Under the pieces are notes generated by a model. The model searched no databases. It worked only from the letters and a program-made list of their open reading frames with translations, and had not been told where the DNA came from. DNA of 64,000 nucleotides. Origin: Thermomonospora echinospora. Its GTDB lineage: Bacteria; Actinomycetota; Actinomycetes; Streptosporangiales; Streptosporangiaceae. Where the stretch lies: the NCBI RefSeq assembly GCF_900108175.1, contig NZ_FNVO01000013.1:62001-126000 (forward strand). Reading direction: 5' to 3'. This document shows, piece by piece, positions 24,691 through 32,727 of this stretch (its first letter is position 1; every line of letters begins with the position of its first letter). The position numbers and the translations under genes are program-made.

Positions 24691-25425
24691 ATGGCTGGCG
24701 TGCGGAATCTGGAGTCGCTCATCCTGACCCGGCATGGCGAGAGCACCGGCAACCTCGCCCATCAGGCGGCCCGGGACGCCCCTGGGGACCGGATCGAGGA
24801 GGTCGACCTCTGCGACCGGGATGCCGACGTGCCCCTGTCGGAGCGCGGCCGGCTCCAGGCCGTCGCGCTGGGCCGCCGGCTGGCCGCGCTGCCTCCCAGC
24901 GAGCGGCCCACCGCCGTGGTGTCCTCGCCGTACGTGCGGTCGCTGGACACCGCGCGGATCGCGCTGGCCGAGTTGCAGGACCCGCCCGACCTGCTGGTGG
25001 ACGAGCGGCTGCGGGACCGGGAGATGGGGGTGCTGTACCGGCTGACCCCGCACGGTGTCCGGGTGCGTTACCCCGAGGAGGCCGAGCGCAGCAGGCGGCT
25101 CGGCAAGTTCTACTACCGCCCGCCCGGCGGGGAGTCGTGGGCCGACATGCTGCTGCGGCTGCGCAGCGCCTATCTGGACATCGACCTGGACCACCCGGGA
25201 GGGCGGGTGCTGGTGGTGGTCCACGACGCGGTGGTGGTGCTGACCCGCTACATCGTCGAGGGTCTGTCGGAGCGCGAGCTGATGGAGATCGAACGGACCC
25301 CGATCGGCAACTGCTCCTTCACCCGGTGGGTCCGCCGGGACGGCGTGCTGCGCCCGGCCGAGTACAACGACACCGCGCACCTGTCCGAGCCCGCCGGGGC
25401 GCCCGCTCCGACCGCGGCCCCCTGA
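24691..25425 (+). CDS. Histidine phosphatase family protein
   Basis: A phosphoglycerate-mutase-like phosphatase of 244 residues. The catalytic signature LTRHGEST places the phospho-accepting His at residue 15 with R14 beside it. VVSSPYVRSLDTARIAL carries the second Arg, DREMGVL the acid residue, and VVVHDAVVVLTRYIV the second His (H178), where HD replaces the common HG. The substrate cannot be told from sequence. ATG 24691 is used, with GTG 24700 as an alternative. It faces the GAF regulator tail-to-tail. Confidence 0.83.
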   Translation: MAGVRNLESLILTRHGESTGNLAHQAARDAPGDRIEEVDLCDRDADVPLSERGRLQAVALGRRLAALPPSERPTAVVSSPYVRSLDTARIALAELQDPPDLLVDERLRDREMGVLYRLTPHGVRVRYPEEAERSRRLGKFYYRPPGGESWADMLLRLRSAYLDIDLDHPGGRVLVVVHDAVVVLTRYIVEGLSERELMEIERTPIGNCSFTRWVRRDGVLRPAEYNDTAHLSEPAGAPAPTAAP

Positions 25426-25444
25426 CCGAGACCCCGGCCCGCCC

Positions 25445-26710
25445 TCACTCCTCGCTCAGGACACGGTGGGCGCGGGACTGCGCGGCGGCCCGGCGGGGCT
25501 CGCCAGGCGGCAGGATCGCCACCAGCCGCTGGAGGATCTCCAGGTCGTCCTGGCCCGCGGAGGTCTGCGCGTACTCCCACAGGGCGTCCGGGCCGCCGCG
25601 GTCCAGCAGCTGGCTGCGCAACCGGACGGCCAGCTCGTCGCGCTCGGCGCGCAGCTCCGGCGACTCCGAACGGGGCAGCAGCTCGCCCTGGTAGAGCCGG
25701 GCGGCCTGGGTGAGCTCGTCGGCGCCGCCGTCGGCCAGCAGCCGCCGCACGGTCAGGAAGTCGGCGTCCAGCTCGCACTCCAGCCGGTACGGCTTGGCCG
25801 GCAGCAGCTCGCCGAGCCGGTCGCGCAGCCGGTGGATCTCCGCCCGGATGGTGCCCGGGTTGCCCTCGTCCCCGTACAGCTGGGCCGACAGCTGGTCGGC
25901 GGACAGGCCGCGGGGGTGCAGCGCCAGCAGGGCCAGGATCTCGGCGTGCCGTAGCGTCAGCGGCAGCGCCGCGCCGTCCAGCAGGGCGTGCGGCGGGTCG
26001 GCGCCCAGCAGCGACAGGGTGAGCAGCGGCCGTCCGTCCTCGCGCCGCCCCGGCTCGGCCGCCCGCAGCAGGAAGACCTCGCCGAGCGTCTCGGCCACCG
26101 CCAGCCGCCCGTCCGGCAGCGTCAGGTGGGCGCCGTCCCGCGGGGCCGGCACCCGCAAGCCGCGCCAGCCCTCGGGGTCGGCGGCCAGCACCCGGCCGGT
26201 GCCGGTGACCAGCGCGGCGGCCCCGCCGCCCAGCCCGCGCAGATGCCGCAGGTAGCGTTCGCGCAGCAGTTCGTCGCGGGCCTGCATCCGCAGCTCCAGC
26301 CGGGACTCGGCGAGCCGGGCCGCCGCGGCGACCAGCCCGACGGCGGCCGGGTGCAGCGCGTCCACGGTGGCGCTGAGGTCGATGCAGTCGAGCACGTGCC
26401 CGGTGTCGGGGTCGGTCACCGGCGCCCCCACGCACGACCAGCGGCGCAGGACGCGCTCCAGGTGCCGGTCCAGGGGGTGGGCGGCGCGGGCATCGGCGTC
26501 GAAGACCAGCGGCGCCGCCGGGATCTCGACGTCGCCGCCGGCCGCGCGGGAGCGGCGCCAGGAGTCGCAGATCACAGCGCGTGGCGCGGCGCCGTCCGCC
26601 GCGCCGGCGGCGGCCTCGGGCGGGTCCACCGGGCCGTGGGCGGCCGGTCGTGGGTCCCGGCAGGCGTGCGGCCGCGGGACCACGGGTCTATCGGGGGGTC
26701 TATCGGGCAT
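25445..26710 (-). CDS. GAF-domain transcriptional regulator with winged-helix C-terminal half
   Basis: A 421-residue regulator. The N-terminal half resembles the sensor of AcoR-type activators: ICDSWRRSRAAG, WSCVGAPVTDPDTGHVLDCIDLS and ELRMQARDELL. There is no sigma-54 AAA domain. The C-terminal half has a winged helix (LTLRHAEILALLALHPRG, then EGNPGTIRAEIHRLRDRLGELL) and an activation-type helical tail. The ATG follows GGAGGAGAGCC. In other actinobacteria such proteins control aldehyde or alcohol dehydrogenase genes, but no such gene is adjacent here. Its effector is unknown. Confidence 0.8.
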   Translation of the reverse strand: MPDRPPDRPVVPRPHACRDPRPAAHGPVDPPEAAAGAADGAAPRAVICDSWRRSRAAGGDVEIPAAPLVFDADARAAHPLDRHLERVLRRWSCVGAPVTDPDTGHVLDCIDLSATVDALHPAAVGLVAAAARLAESRLELRMQARDELLRERYLRHLRGLGGGAAALVTGTGRVLAADPEGWRGLRVPAPRDGAHLTLPDGRLAVAETLGEVFLLRAAEPGRREDGRPLLTLSLLGADPPHALLDGAALPLTLRHAEILALLALHPRGLSADQLSAQLYGDEGNPGTIRAEIHRLRDRLGELLPAKPYRLECELDADFLTVRRLLADGGADELTQAARLYQGELLPRSESPELRAERDELAVRLRSQLLDRGGPDALWEYAQTSAGQDDLEILQRLVAILPPGEPRRAAAQSRAHRVLSEE

Positions 26711-26872
26711 GGCTCTCCTCCACCCGGCTCACCCGGCGCGCCGCCCGACGACGGCCTTCCCCTCCCGCGCGGGTGCGATCCGGTCACGAGCATGAGTCAC
26801 TCGGTTACCCGTCGCAACCGATTCCCCGGATCCGATCTACCACACCTTTGACACCCAAAGTGATCAATTGAG

Positions 26873-26895
26873 TGCAACGTGCATGCAACGTTGCA
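26873..26895. promoter_or_regulatory. TGCAACGTTGCA operator-like palindrome with repeated half-site
   Basis: A perfect 12-bp palindrome TGCAACGTTGCA lies at 26884-26895, and the same 8-mer TGCAACGT occurs 11 bp earlier at 26873-26880. A -10-like CATAAT follows at 26899-26904. It sits in the 301-bp gap between the GAF regulator and a small plus-strand gene. The rest of that gap shows nothing recognisable. Confidence 0.5.
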
Positions 26896-27011
26896 GCGCA
26901 TAATGTACGGCTCGCCGGGGGACCGGCCGTGCGAGGCCCGTCTCGCAAGGGCCCCGCTCCCCCGCCGCACCGAGTGCTCCGGGCTCTGGTCCGGTGGAGG
27001 GGGGAACACTC

Positions 27012-27236
27012 GTGGCGGCGGGGGCGGCCGTCCCCGGCGTCGTCCTCAAGGGGGGAGATGCCCAGGTGTTGTGCCTGACCTGCCGACGAGTCCGGCCGGC
27101 GCTGAGCCCGGCGGAGTACACCGTCGCCCGGGCCCGGCTGATCACCCGGCACGGGCTGTGCATGTGCCTGCACACCGGACGGCGCCCGCCGTCCCGGCCG
27201 GAGACGCCGGAGACCACGCCTGCTCCCTCCCGCTGA
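27012..27236 (+). CDS. Small CxxC protein, function unknown
   Basis: A reading frame of about 74 residues with two cysteine pairs: LCLTCRRVRPALSPAEYTVAR, then HGLCMCLHTGRR. The CxxC...CxC pattern suggests a small metal-binding or redox knuckle. The GTG at 27012 follows GGAGGGGGG; GTG 27066, which has GGGGGGAG about 9 nt upstream, would give a 57-residue protein starting just before the first CxxC and is equally plausible. The arginine-rich middle and proline-rich tail give no family match. It may be governed by the TGCAACGTTGCA palindrome upstream. Confidence 0.45.
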   Translation: MAAGAAVPGVVLKGGDAQVLCLTCRRVRPALSPAEYTVARARLITRHGLCMCLHTGRRPPSRPETPETTPAPSR

Positions 27237-27299
27237 CCCGCCGGACACGTCCGGTCCGCGAGGGTCACCCGGCGGCCATGGTCGCACGCCGGGACCGGC

Positions 27300-27338
27300 G
27301 CCGTCCGCCGCCGCCGTAACTCGGTGCCGGCGGACGGC
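27300..27338 (+). terminator. Hairpin after the small CxxC gene
   Basis: Perfect 11-bp arms GCCGTCCGCCG (27300-27310) and CGGCGGACGGC (27328-27338) flank a 17-nt loop. No T-run follows, so termination strength is uncertain. Confidence 0.45.
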
Positions 27339-27445
27339 CCGGCGGCGGAACCGGGCGACTTTCCCGCCCGTCTCATGGTGGTTCATTTAGGGTGGATACA
27401 TCCCGCAGTCGCCCTTGGTTCACCTTTGAGACACCTGGAGCGCCC

Positions 27446-28096
27446 ATGCCTCCGTTCCTCCCGACCCTGGCTCGGCGCGCGGCCGGGGAAGTCGAGCGGC
27501 TGCTGTCGTCCCTGGCCGCACAGGGCCAGGAGCTGCTGCTGCAGGCGCAGGGAGGGGACCGGCGGGACGAGATCGCGCGGCTGAGGGCCGAGACGGCGGC
27601 CCAGCGCGAGCGCGCCGACCGGCTGGAGCGACTGCTGGCCGAGCAGTCCGCCGGGCTGGCGGCGGTGGAACGGCAGATGGAGTCGCTGGTCACCGAGCTC
27701 AACGGGCGGCTGCTGCCGGGCCTGGACGAGCGCATGCACGAGACCGAGCGGGACCTGGCCCGGCTGGCCACCCGGATGCTGCGGGCCGGCCAGGAGGCCG
27801 TCCGCCACCAGTCCCGGCTGACCGCCGTCGAGCAGCGCCTGGTCGACCTGCGGGAGCGGGCGGGCCGACTGGAACAGCGCACCGGGATCTGGCGGGAGTT
27901 GCAGGCCAACGTGGCCCGGCTGGGCGAGGAACTGGACGCGCTGCGGGCCCGCGGGACGGCCGAGACCGCCGAGTTGCCCGTACTCGAGGACGGCGGGCTG
28001 CGCGGGCTGGACAACGGCGAGCTGCGCGAGCTAGACGGCAAGGGACGGAACACAATCTCCTTGGACCGGTCAACGCAGGAAGATTTGCATCAGTAG
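27446..28096 (+). CDS. Coiled-coil protein, function unknown
   Basis: A 216-residue, highly charged helical protein. Heptad-like Leu/Ala spacing runs from about residue 10 to 175 (for example AAQRERADRLERLLAEQSAG and QSRLTAVEQRLVDLRERAGRL). The tail LPVLEDGGLRGLDNGELRELD is acidic, followed by a short polar end. No membrane span is present. ATG 27446 follows GGAG at 6 nt. It precedes the DUF6421 operon by 54 bp but has its own reading direction and spacing, so linkage is unproven. Confidence 0.7.
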   Translation: MPPFLPTLARRAAGEVERLLSSLAAQGQELLLQAQGGDRRDEIARLRAETAAQRERADRLERLLAEQSAGLAAVERQMESLVTELNGRLLPGLDERMHETERDLARLATRMLRAGQEAVRHQSRLTAVEQRLVDLRERAGRLEQRTGIWRELQANVARLGEELDALRARGTAETAELPVLEDGGLRGLDNGELRELDGKGRNTISLDRSTQEDLHQ

Positions 28097-28150
28097 CCCC
28101 CTCAACACGTAATATCTCCGCATCCGATCATCGGGATGTGGAGGTGTGGC

Positions 28151-30250
28151 ATGCGTGGCTTCGCCCGGGTGGTGTTCGACGAGGCGCATCGGGAGTCCTG
28201 GAGCATCCGCGAGCAGGTCGTCGCACGGATGAACCCCGGCCATCCGGCCGACAGCGGCTATCTGCGGGCCGCCGGGCTGCTGCGCCGGCACGGCCACGAG
28301 GTCATCGCCCACGCGGACGGGCCGCTGAACGCCGCCGCGCTGGCCGGATGCGACGTCCTGGTGATCGCCCATCCGGCCGAGGACCGTTGGGAGCGCACCA
28401 CCGGGACCGGCAGCCCGCTGCTGTCGGCCGCCGAGCTCGACGCGATCGAGAACTTCGTACGGACCGGCGGGGGCCTGGTGGTGCTCGCCGAGTGCGAGCA
28501 GGACAAGTACGGCAACAACCTGGGCGAGCTGCTCGGCCGGTTCGGGATCGGGGTGGCGAGCGCCATGGTCACCGACCCCTCGGCCGCACACCGGGACGTG
28601 GCGGCCTGGGTGATGGCCGAGCCGGTGCGCGACCCCGACGCCCCCGAGGACCTGCTGGCCGGGGTCCGGGCGGCCTGCTTCTACCGGGCCGGTGTCCTGA
28701 CCGTGGACGACGGGGGCGCCGACGACCGGGCCCGGGTGCTGCTGCGCACCTCCCCCACCGCCGATCCGGCCGGCGCGCCGCTGGCAGTGGCGGTCCGGGC
28801 AGGCGCGGGCCGGGTGGTGGCCTTCGCCGACTCTGACCTGTTCGGCGACGACTCGATCGAGGAGCACGACCAGGCGGTGCTCTGGACGAACGTGGTGACC
28901 TGGGCCGCCGGGGAGCCCGCCGGCGCAGCGTCCGGCCACGGCTCCCCCGCCGCCGCCCACCCGGCCTGGGCAGCGCTGAAGGAGGCGGTCGAGGAGCTGC
29001 GCCCGTTGCAGTCCGCGGACGGCTCGGTGGAGACCGGGCACCGGCCGGCCGCCCTGGCGCTGGTGGAACGGATCGCCGCGGGCGTCGCCGAGCTGGCGCC
29101 GCTGTTCCCGCACGACGCGGACTACCTGGAGGCGGTACGGGCCGACCTGCGGCGCTGGGCGGACGGCGGGCTCGGCGTGCCGGACTTCCTGGACTCCTTG
29201 AACGCCTTCCAGCCCCAGCTGCGCCGCGAGGACGGCCTGGAGCACCTGGTGGTGTTCCCGATGTACACCCAGAACGGCAACCCCGCCCGCAACGTCGAGG
29301 CGGTACTGCTGCGGGTGGTGTGGCCCGACTGGCTGGCCGAGCTGGAACGGTCCCGCTACGACAACCCGATGTTCGTACCGGTTGCCTTCACCGACTTCAC
29401 CTCCGGCTACGACACCAACTCCGCGGTGCTGTTCCCCGAGACCGTCGCGGTGCGCCAGGTGCCGCCCCGGTTCACCTGGGGCGCGATCTTCTGCGACCGG
29501 GAGGCGGCCCGGTTCCGCCGGGTGAGCCGCGCGGCGGCCGACACGCTGAGGCTGTCACTGCCCCCGCAGGCGGCGCGGCTGATCGCCGACCAGGACCTCG
29601 CCCAGGACACGTTCGTGATGTGGGACCTGGTGCACGACCGCACGCACAGCCGCGGCGACCTGCCCTTCGATCCGTTCATGATCAAGCAGCGGATGCCGTA
29701 CTGGCTGTACGCGCTGGAGGAGCTGCGCTGCGACCTGACCACCTACCGCGAGTGCGTGCGGCTGGAGCCCGAGGGGATCCCGCACGCCCGCCTGGTGTGC
29801 CACGCCATCCTGTTCGACCGGCTGTTCCGGTTCCCCATCACCGGTGAGCGGGTACGCAACTACGACGGGCTCGGCGGCCAGCTGCTGTTCTCCTACCTGC
29901 ACAAGAACGACGTGATCCGGTGGACCGACAACCGGCTGAGCCTCCAGTGGGACAGGGTGGACGCCGCCGTCGTCGACCTGTGCGAGATGATCGAGAAGCT
30001 CTACCGCGACAGCATCGACCGTCCCAAGCTGGCGCACTGGCTGGCCGCCTACGAACTGGTGTCACGGTACGTGGAGCCGCATCCGGGGTCGGTGTGGGCC
30101 AGGGGCGTGGACGCGCTGCCGGTCGGCGAGCCGCCGAAGGCATGGACGGACGCCGTGCTGCCAGACGAGTTCCCGCTGAGCATGTTCTACGAGGCGCTGC
30201 GCAAGAAGCTCGCCGACGTGATCGCATCGACGAAGGGAATCCGCGGGTGA
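28151..30250 (+). CDS. DUF6421-type protein with N-terminal ThuA/GATase-like domain and HDxxH motif
   Basis: A 699-residue protein in two parts. Residues 1-250 look like a Rossmann/GATase-1-like domain (YLRAAGLLRRHGHEVIAH, NFVRTGGGLVVLAECEQ, VVAFADSDLFGDDSIEEHDQ). The remaining 450 residues match my memory of the actinobacterial DUF6421 family, with VFPMYTQNGNPARNVEAVLL and VHDRTHSRGDLPFDPFMIKQ. H495-D-R-T-H499 followed 24-25 residues later by E523-E524 (ALEELRCDL) has the spacing of a zinc gluzincin site, with Asp replacing the usual Glu. ATG 28151 follows GGAGG. Its stop overlaps the SDR start in a GTGA. The function is unknown. Confidence 0.78.
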   Translation: MRGFARVVFDEAHRESWSIREQVVARMNPGHPADSGYLRAAGLLRRHGHEVIAHADGPLNAAALAGCDVLVIAHPAEDRWERTTGTGSPLLSAAELDAIENFVRTGGGLVVLAECEQDKYGNNLGELLGRFGIGVASAMVTDPSAAHRDVAAWVMAEPVRDPDAPEDLLAGVRAACFYRAGVLTVDDGGADDRARVLLRTSPTADPAGAPLAVAVRAGAGRVVAFADSDLFGDDSIEEHDQAVLWTNVVTWAAGEPAGAASGHGSPAAAHPAWAALKEAVEELRPLQSADGSVETGHRPAALALVERIAAGVAELAPLFPHDADYLEAVRADLRRWADGGLGVPDFLDSLNAFQPQLRREDGLEHLVVFPMYTQNGNPARNVEAVLLRVVWPDWLAELERSRYDNPMFVPVAFTDFTSGYDTNSAVLFPETVAVRQVPPRFTWGAIFCDREAARFRRVSRAAADTLRLSLPPQAARLIADQDLAQDTFVMWDLVHDRTHSRGDLPFDPFMIKQRMPYWLYALEELRCDLTTYRECVRLEPEGIPHARLVCHAILFDRLFRFPITGERVRNYDGLGGQLLFSYLHKNDVIRWTDNRLSLQWDRVDAAVVDLCEMIEKLYRDSIDRPKLAHWLAAYELVSRYVEPHPGSVWARGVDALPVGEPPKAWTDAVLPDEFPLSMFYEALRKKLADVIASTKGIRG

Positions 30251-30933
30251 GGGACAGGGTGATCGTGGTCGCCGGGGCGGGCGGTCCGGCCGGACGGGCG
30301 GCCGTGCGCCGGCTGGCCGCGGCCGGGGCCAGGGTGGTCGCCGCCGACGTGCGCCCGACGAGCTGGGACGAGCCCGGGGTGACCGCCGCCCAGGTGGACC
30401 TGCTGGACGCCGACGGCACCCGGGAGTGGGCCCGGCGGGTGGCCGCCGAGCACGGCCGGGTGGACGGGCTGGTCCATCTGGTCGGCGGCTGGCGGGGCGG
30501 CAAGCGGTTCGCCGACACCGACCTGGCCGACTGGGCGTTCCTGCACGACGTGCTGATCCGCACGCTGCAGCACACCACACTGGCGTTCTGCGAGCAGCTG
30601 GCGCACTCCCCGGACGGCCGGGCGGTGATCGTGTCGCAGACCGGCGCGCAGCGCCCCGCCCAGGGCAACGCCGCCTACGCCGCCGCCAAGGCCGCCGCCG
30701 AGGCGTGGATGCTGGCGCTGGCGGACTCGTTCGACGGCACCGGCGCGGCATCGGCCATCCTGGTGGTGAAGGCGTTGCTCACCGACGAGATGCGCGAGCG
30801 CAGACCGCAGGCGCCCTTCACCGGCTACACCCATGTCGACGACCTGGCCGACGTCATCGCGGGCCTGTGGGACCGGCCCGCCACCGAGCTGAACGGAAAC
30901 AGGATTGATCTCACGGTTGCACGACCCCGCTGA
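30247..30933 (+). CDS. Short-chain dehydrogenase/reductase
   Basis: An NAD(P)-dependent SDR of 228 residues. The dinucleotide motif is VVAGAGGPAGRAAVRRL near the start, and the catalytic residues appear as VIVSQTGAQRP (Ser) and AAYAAAKAAAEAW (Tyr-x3-Lys). HLVGGWRGGKRFADTD replaces the more usual NNAG loop, a feature of a small subgroup. The GTG start overlaps the DUF6421 stop and its 3' end overlaps the aldolase-like gene by about 20 bases, so the three are one translational unit. The substrate is unknown. Confidence 0.85.
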   Translation: MRDRVIVVAGAGGPAGRAAVRRLAAAGARVVAADVRPTSWDEPGVTAAQVDLLDADGTREWARRVAAEHGRVDGLVHLVGGWRGGKRFADTDLADWAFLHDVLIRTLQHTTLAFCEQLAHSPDGRAVIVSQTGAQRPAQGNAAYAAAKAAAEAWMLALADSFDGTGAASAILVVKALLTDEMRERRPQAPFTGYTHVDDLADVIAGLWDRPATELNGNRIDLTVARPR

Positions 30934-31960
30934 GCGGGGCTTCGCCAGCGACAACTACGCCGGCGTCCACCCCGAGATCCTCACGGCGCTCGCCGTCGCC
31001 AACGAGGGCCACCAGACCGCCTACGGCGCCGACGTCTACACCGCGCGGCTGCAGGAGGTCTTCCGGCGCCACTTCGGGGAGCGCGCCCAGGCGTACCCGG
31101 TGTTCAACGGCACCGGCGCCAACGTGGTGGGCCTGCAGTCGATGACCGACCGGTGGTCGGCGGTGATCTGCGCGGACACCGCGCACATCAACGTGGACGA
31201 GTGCGGCGCCCCCGAGCGGGTCGCCGGGCTCAAGCTGCTGAGCGTGCCGACCCCGGACGGCAAGCTCACCCCCGAGCTGATCGACCGGGAGGCGTGGGGC
31301 TGGGGCGACGAGCACCGGGCCCAGCCCAGGGTCGTCTCGATCACCCAGTCGACCGAGCTGGGCACGCTCTACACGGCCGAGGAGATCGCGGCGATCTGCT
31401 CCCACGCCCACGAGCGCGGGATGCTGGTGCACGTCGACGGGTCCCGGCTGGCCAACGCGGCCGCCGCGCTGGACCTGCCGCTGCGCGCGTTCACCACTGA
31501 CGCGGGCGTGGACGTGCTGTCGTTCGGCGGTACCAAGAACGGGCTGCTGCTGGGCGAGGCCGTCGTCGTCCTCGACCCCGACGCGGTGCACGGCCCGGTG
31601 TTCCTGCGCAAGGCGTCCATGCAGTTGGCCTCCAAGATGCGGTTCGTGTCGGCGCAGTTCCTCGCGCTGTTGGAGGGCGACCTGTGGCTGCGCAACGCGG
31701 CCCACGCCAACGCCATGGCCCGGCGGCTGGCCGACGCGGTGCGCCAGGTGCCGGGGGTCGAGATCGTCCGGCCGGTGCAGGCCAACGCGGTCTTCGCGGT
31801 CATCCCCCGGGACGTGGCCGACCGGCTGCGCAAGCGGTTCCGCTTCTACACCTGGGACGAGCGCACCGGCGAGGTCCGCTGGATGTGCGCCTTCGACACC
31901 ACGGAGGAGGACGTGGACGCCTTCGCGGCCGCGCTGGTCGAGGAGATGGCCGCCCGGTAG
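30914..31960 (+). CDS. Low-specificity L-threonine aldolase / beta-eliminating lyase-like PLP enzyme
   Basis: A fold-type I PLP enzyme of 348 residues. FASDNYAGVHPEILTAL opens the family, MLVHVDGSRLANAAAAL holds the cofactor-pyridine Asp, and SFGGTKNGLLLGEAVV contains the PLP lysine, K208. It would cleave L-threonine or another beta-hydroxy amino acid to glycine and an aldehyde. Two TTG starts are possible: 30905 touches its AGGA ribosome site, while 30914 is 9 nt away and gives the natural MHDPAERGFASDNY start, so it is chosen. It is the last gene of the DUF6421 operon, followed by a strong terminator. Confidence 0.85.
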   Translation, partial: RLHDPAERGFASDNYAGVHPEILTALAVANEGHQTAYGADVYTARLQEVFRRHFGERAQAYPVFNGTGANVVGLQSMTDRWSAVICADTAHINVDECGAPERVAGLKLLSVPTPDGKLTPELIDREAWGWGDEHRAQPRVVSITQSTELGTLYTAEEIAAICSHAHERGMLVHVDGSRLANAAAALDLPLRAFTTDAGVDVLSFGGTKNGLLLGEAVVVLDPDAVHGPVFLRKASMQLASKMRFVSAQFLALLEGDLWLRNAAHANAMARRLADAVRQVPGVEIVRPVQANAVFAVIPRDVADRLRKRFRFYTWDERTGEVRWMCAFDTTEEDVDAFAAALVEEMAAR

Positions 31961-31982
31961 ACCGTCCGGTAGGTCGCCCGAC

Positions 31983-32027
31983 GCGCGGCCGGGAGCCCGG
32001 AGCGGGCTCCCGGCCGCGCTTTGTTTT
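31983..32027 (+). terminator. Strong intrinsic terminator of the DUF6421-SDR-aldolase operon
   Basis: Perfect 17-bp arms (31983-31999 and 32003-32019; core GCCGGGAGCCCG/CGGGCTCCCGGC) with a GAG loop are followed at once by TTTGTTTT. This is the clearest rho-independent terminator in the window. Confidence 0.92.
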
Positions 32028-32034
32028 CCGGTGA

Positions 32035-32081
32035 GCGTACGGCGTACACTCATCATGAAGGTAAGCGTACAGTGCATACCT
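32035..32081. promoter_or_regulatory. Probable operator pair upstream of the peroxiredoxin-like gene
   Basis: AGCGTACGGCGTACACT near 32035-32051 is an imperfect inverted repeat with centre GGC. AGGTAAGC/GCATACCT at 32059-32081 is a second one, matching 7 of 8 with a 7-nt centre. AGCGTAC occurs in both. The spacing resembles TetR-family operators, and a TetR gene lies convergent to the target gene. The link between the two is an inference. Confidence 0.5.
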
Positions 32082-32097
32082 ACCTGAGGAGGAGCCG

Positions 32098-32727
32098 ATG
32101 CCCAGGAGCCCCGGTGCGACCCGGATCGGCACGGGCGAGATCGTCGCCGCCCGGAAACTGGTCACCGTGCACGGCGAACCGGTCGCCGTGCCCGACCCCG
32201 GCCGGCTGGTCCATCTGCAGTTCCGGCGATTCGCCGGCTGCCCGGTCTGCAACCTGCATCTGCGCGGCGTGGTGCGACGGCACGAGGAGATCGCCGCGGC
32301 CGGCGTCCGCGAAGTGGTGGTGTTCCACTCGGCCGCGGACGAACTGCGCGTCCACGCCGCCGACCTGCCGTTCGCCGTCATCGCCGACCCGGGCAAACGG
32401 CTGTACGCCGAGTTCGGCGTGGAGGAGGGGCGCCGGGCCCTGCTGCGGCCGCGCGCCTGGTGGCCGATCGTACGAGCGCTGGCGGTGGCGTCGGCGCGGG
32501 TGCTACTGCGGCGTCAGGCCGCCCCCTCCGTCAACCCCGAGGGGGGCCGGTACGGGCTGCCGGCCGACTTCCTCATCGCGGGTGACGGCCGGGTGCTCGC
32601 CGTCAAGTACGGCGAGCACGTCTACGACCAGTGGCCGGTGGAGGAGATCCTCCGGCTGGCCCGCGCCCATGCGTCCGACCGGACGGCCCACGCCGATGAT
32701 GACGCACCGGCCGGCGATCGGCGCTAA
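32098..32727 (+). CDS. Peroxiredoxin-like (AhpC/TSA) protein with CPVC motif
   Basis: A thioredoxin-fold protein of 209 residues. LVHLQFRRFAGCPVCNLHLRG places a CPVC pair at C48 and C51, near the peroxidatic position of AhpC/TSA proteins. REVVVFHSAADELRVHAADLPFAVIADPGKRLYAEFGVE and LPADFLIAGDGRVLAVKYGEHVYDQW are the expected later segments. It probably reduces a peroxide or acts as a disulfide carrier. GAGGAGG precedes the ATG. Its stop overlaps the end of the TetR gene by 4 bases in convergent orientation. Confidence 0.8.
   Translation: MPRSPGATRIGTGEIVAARKLVTVHGEPVAVPDPGRLVHLQFRRFAGCPVCNLHLRGVVRRHEEIAAAGVREVVVFHSAADELRVHAADLPFAVIADPGKRLYAEFGVEEGRRALLRPRAWWPIVRALAVASARVLLRRQAAPSVNPEGGRYGLPADFLIAGDGRVLAVKYGEHVYDQWPVEEILRLARAHASDRTAHADDDAPAGDRR

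Noticed and set aside
26797-27376. Minus-strand frames of 70-193 codons near the TGCAACGTTGCA palindrome
   Set aside because: They run through the palindrome and promoter-like DNA, lack ribosome sites and have Arg/Gly/Pro-rich composition.
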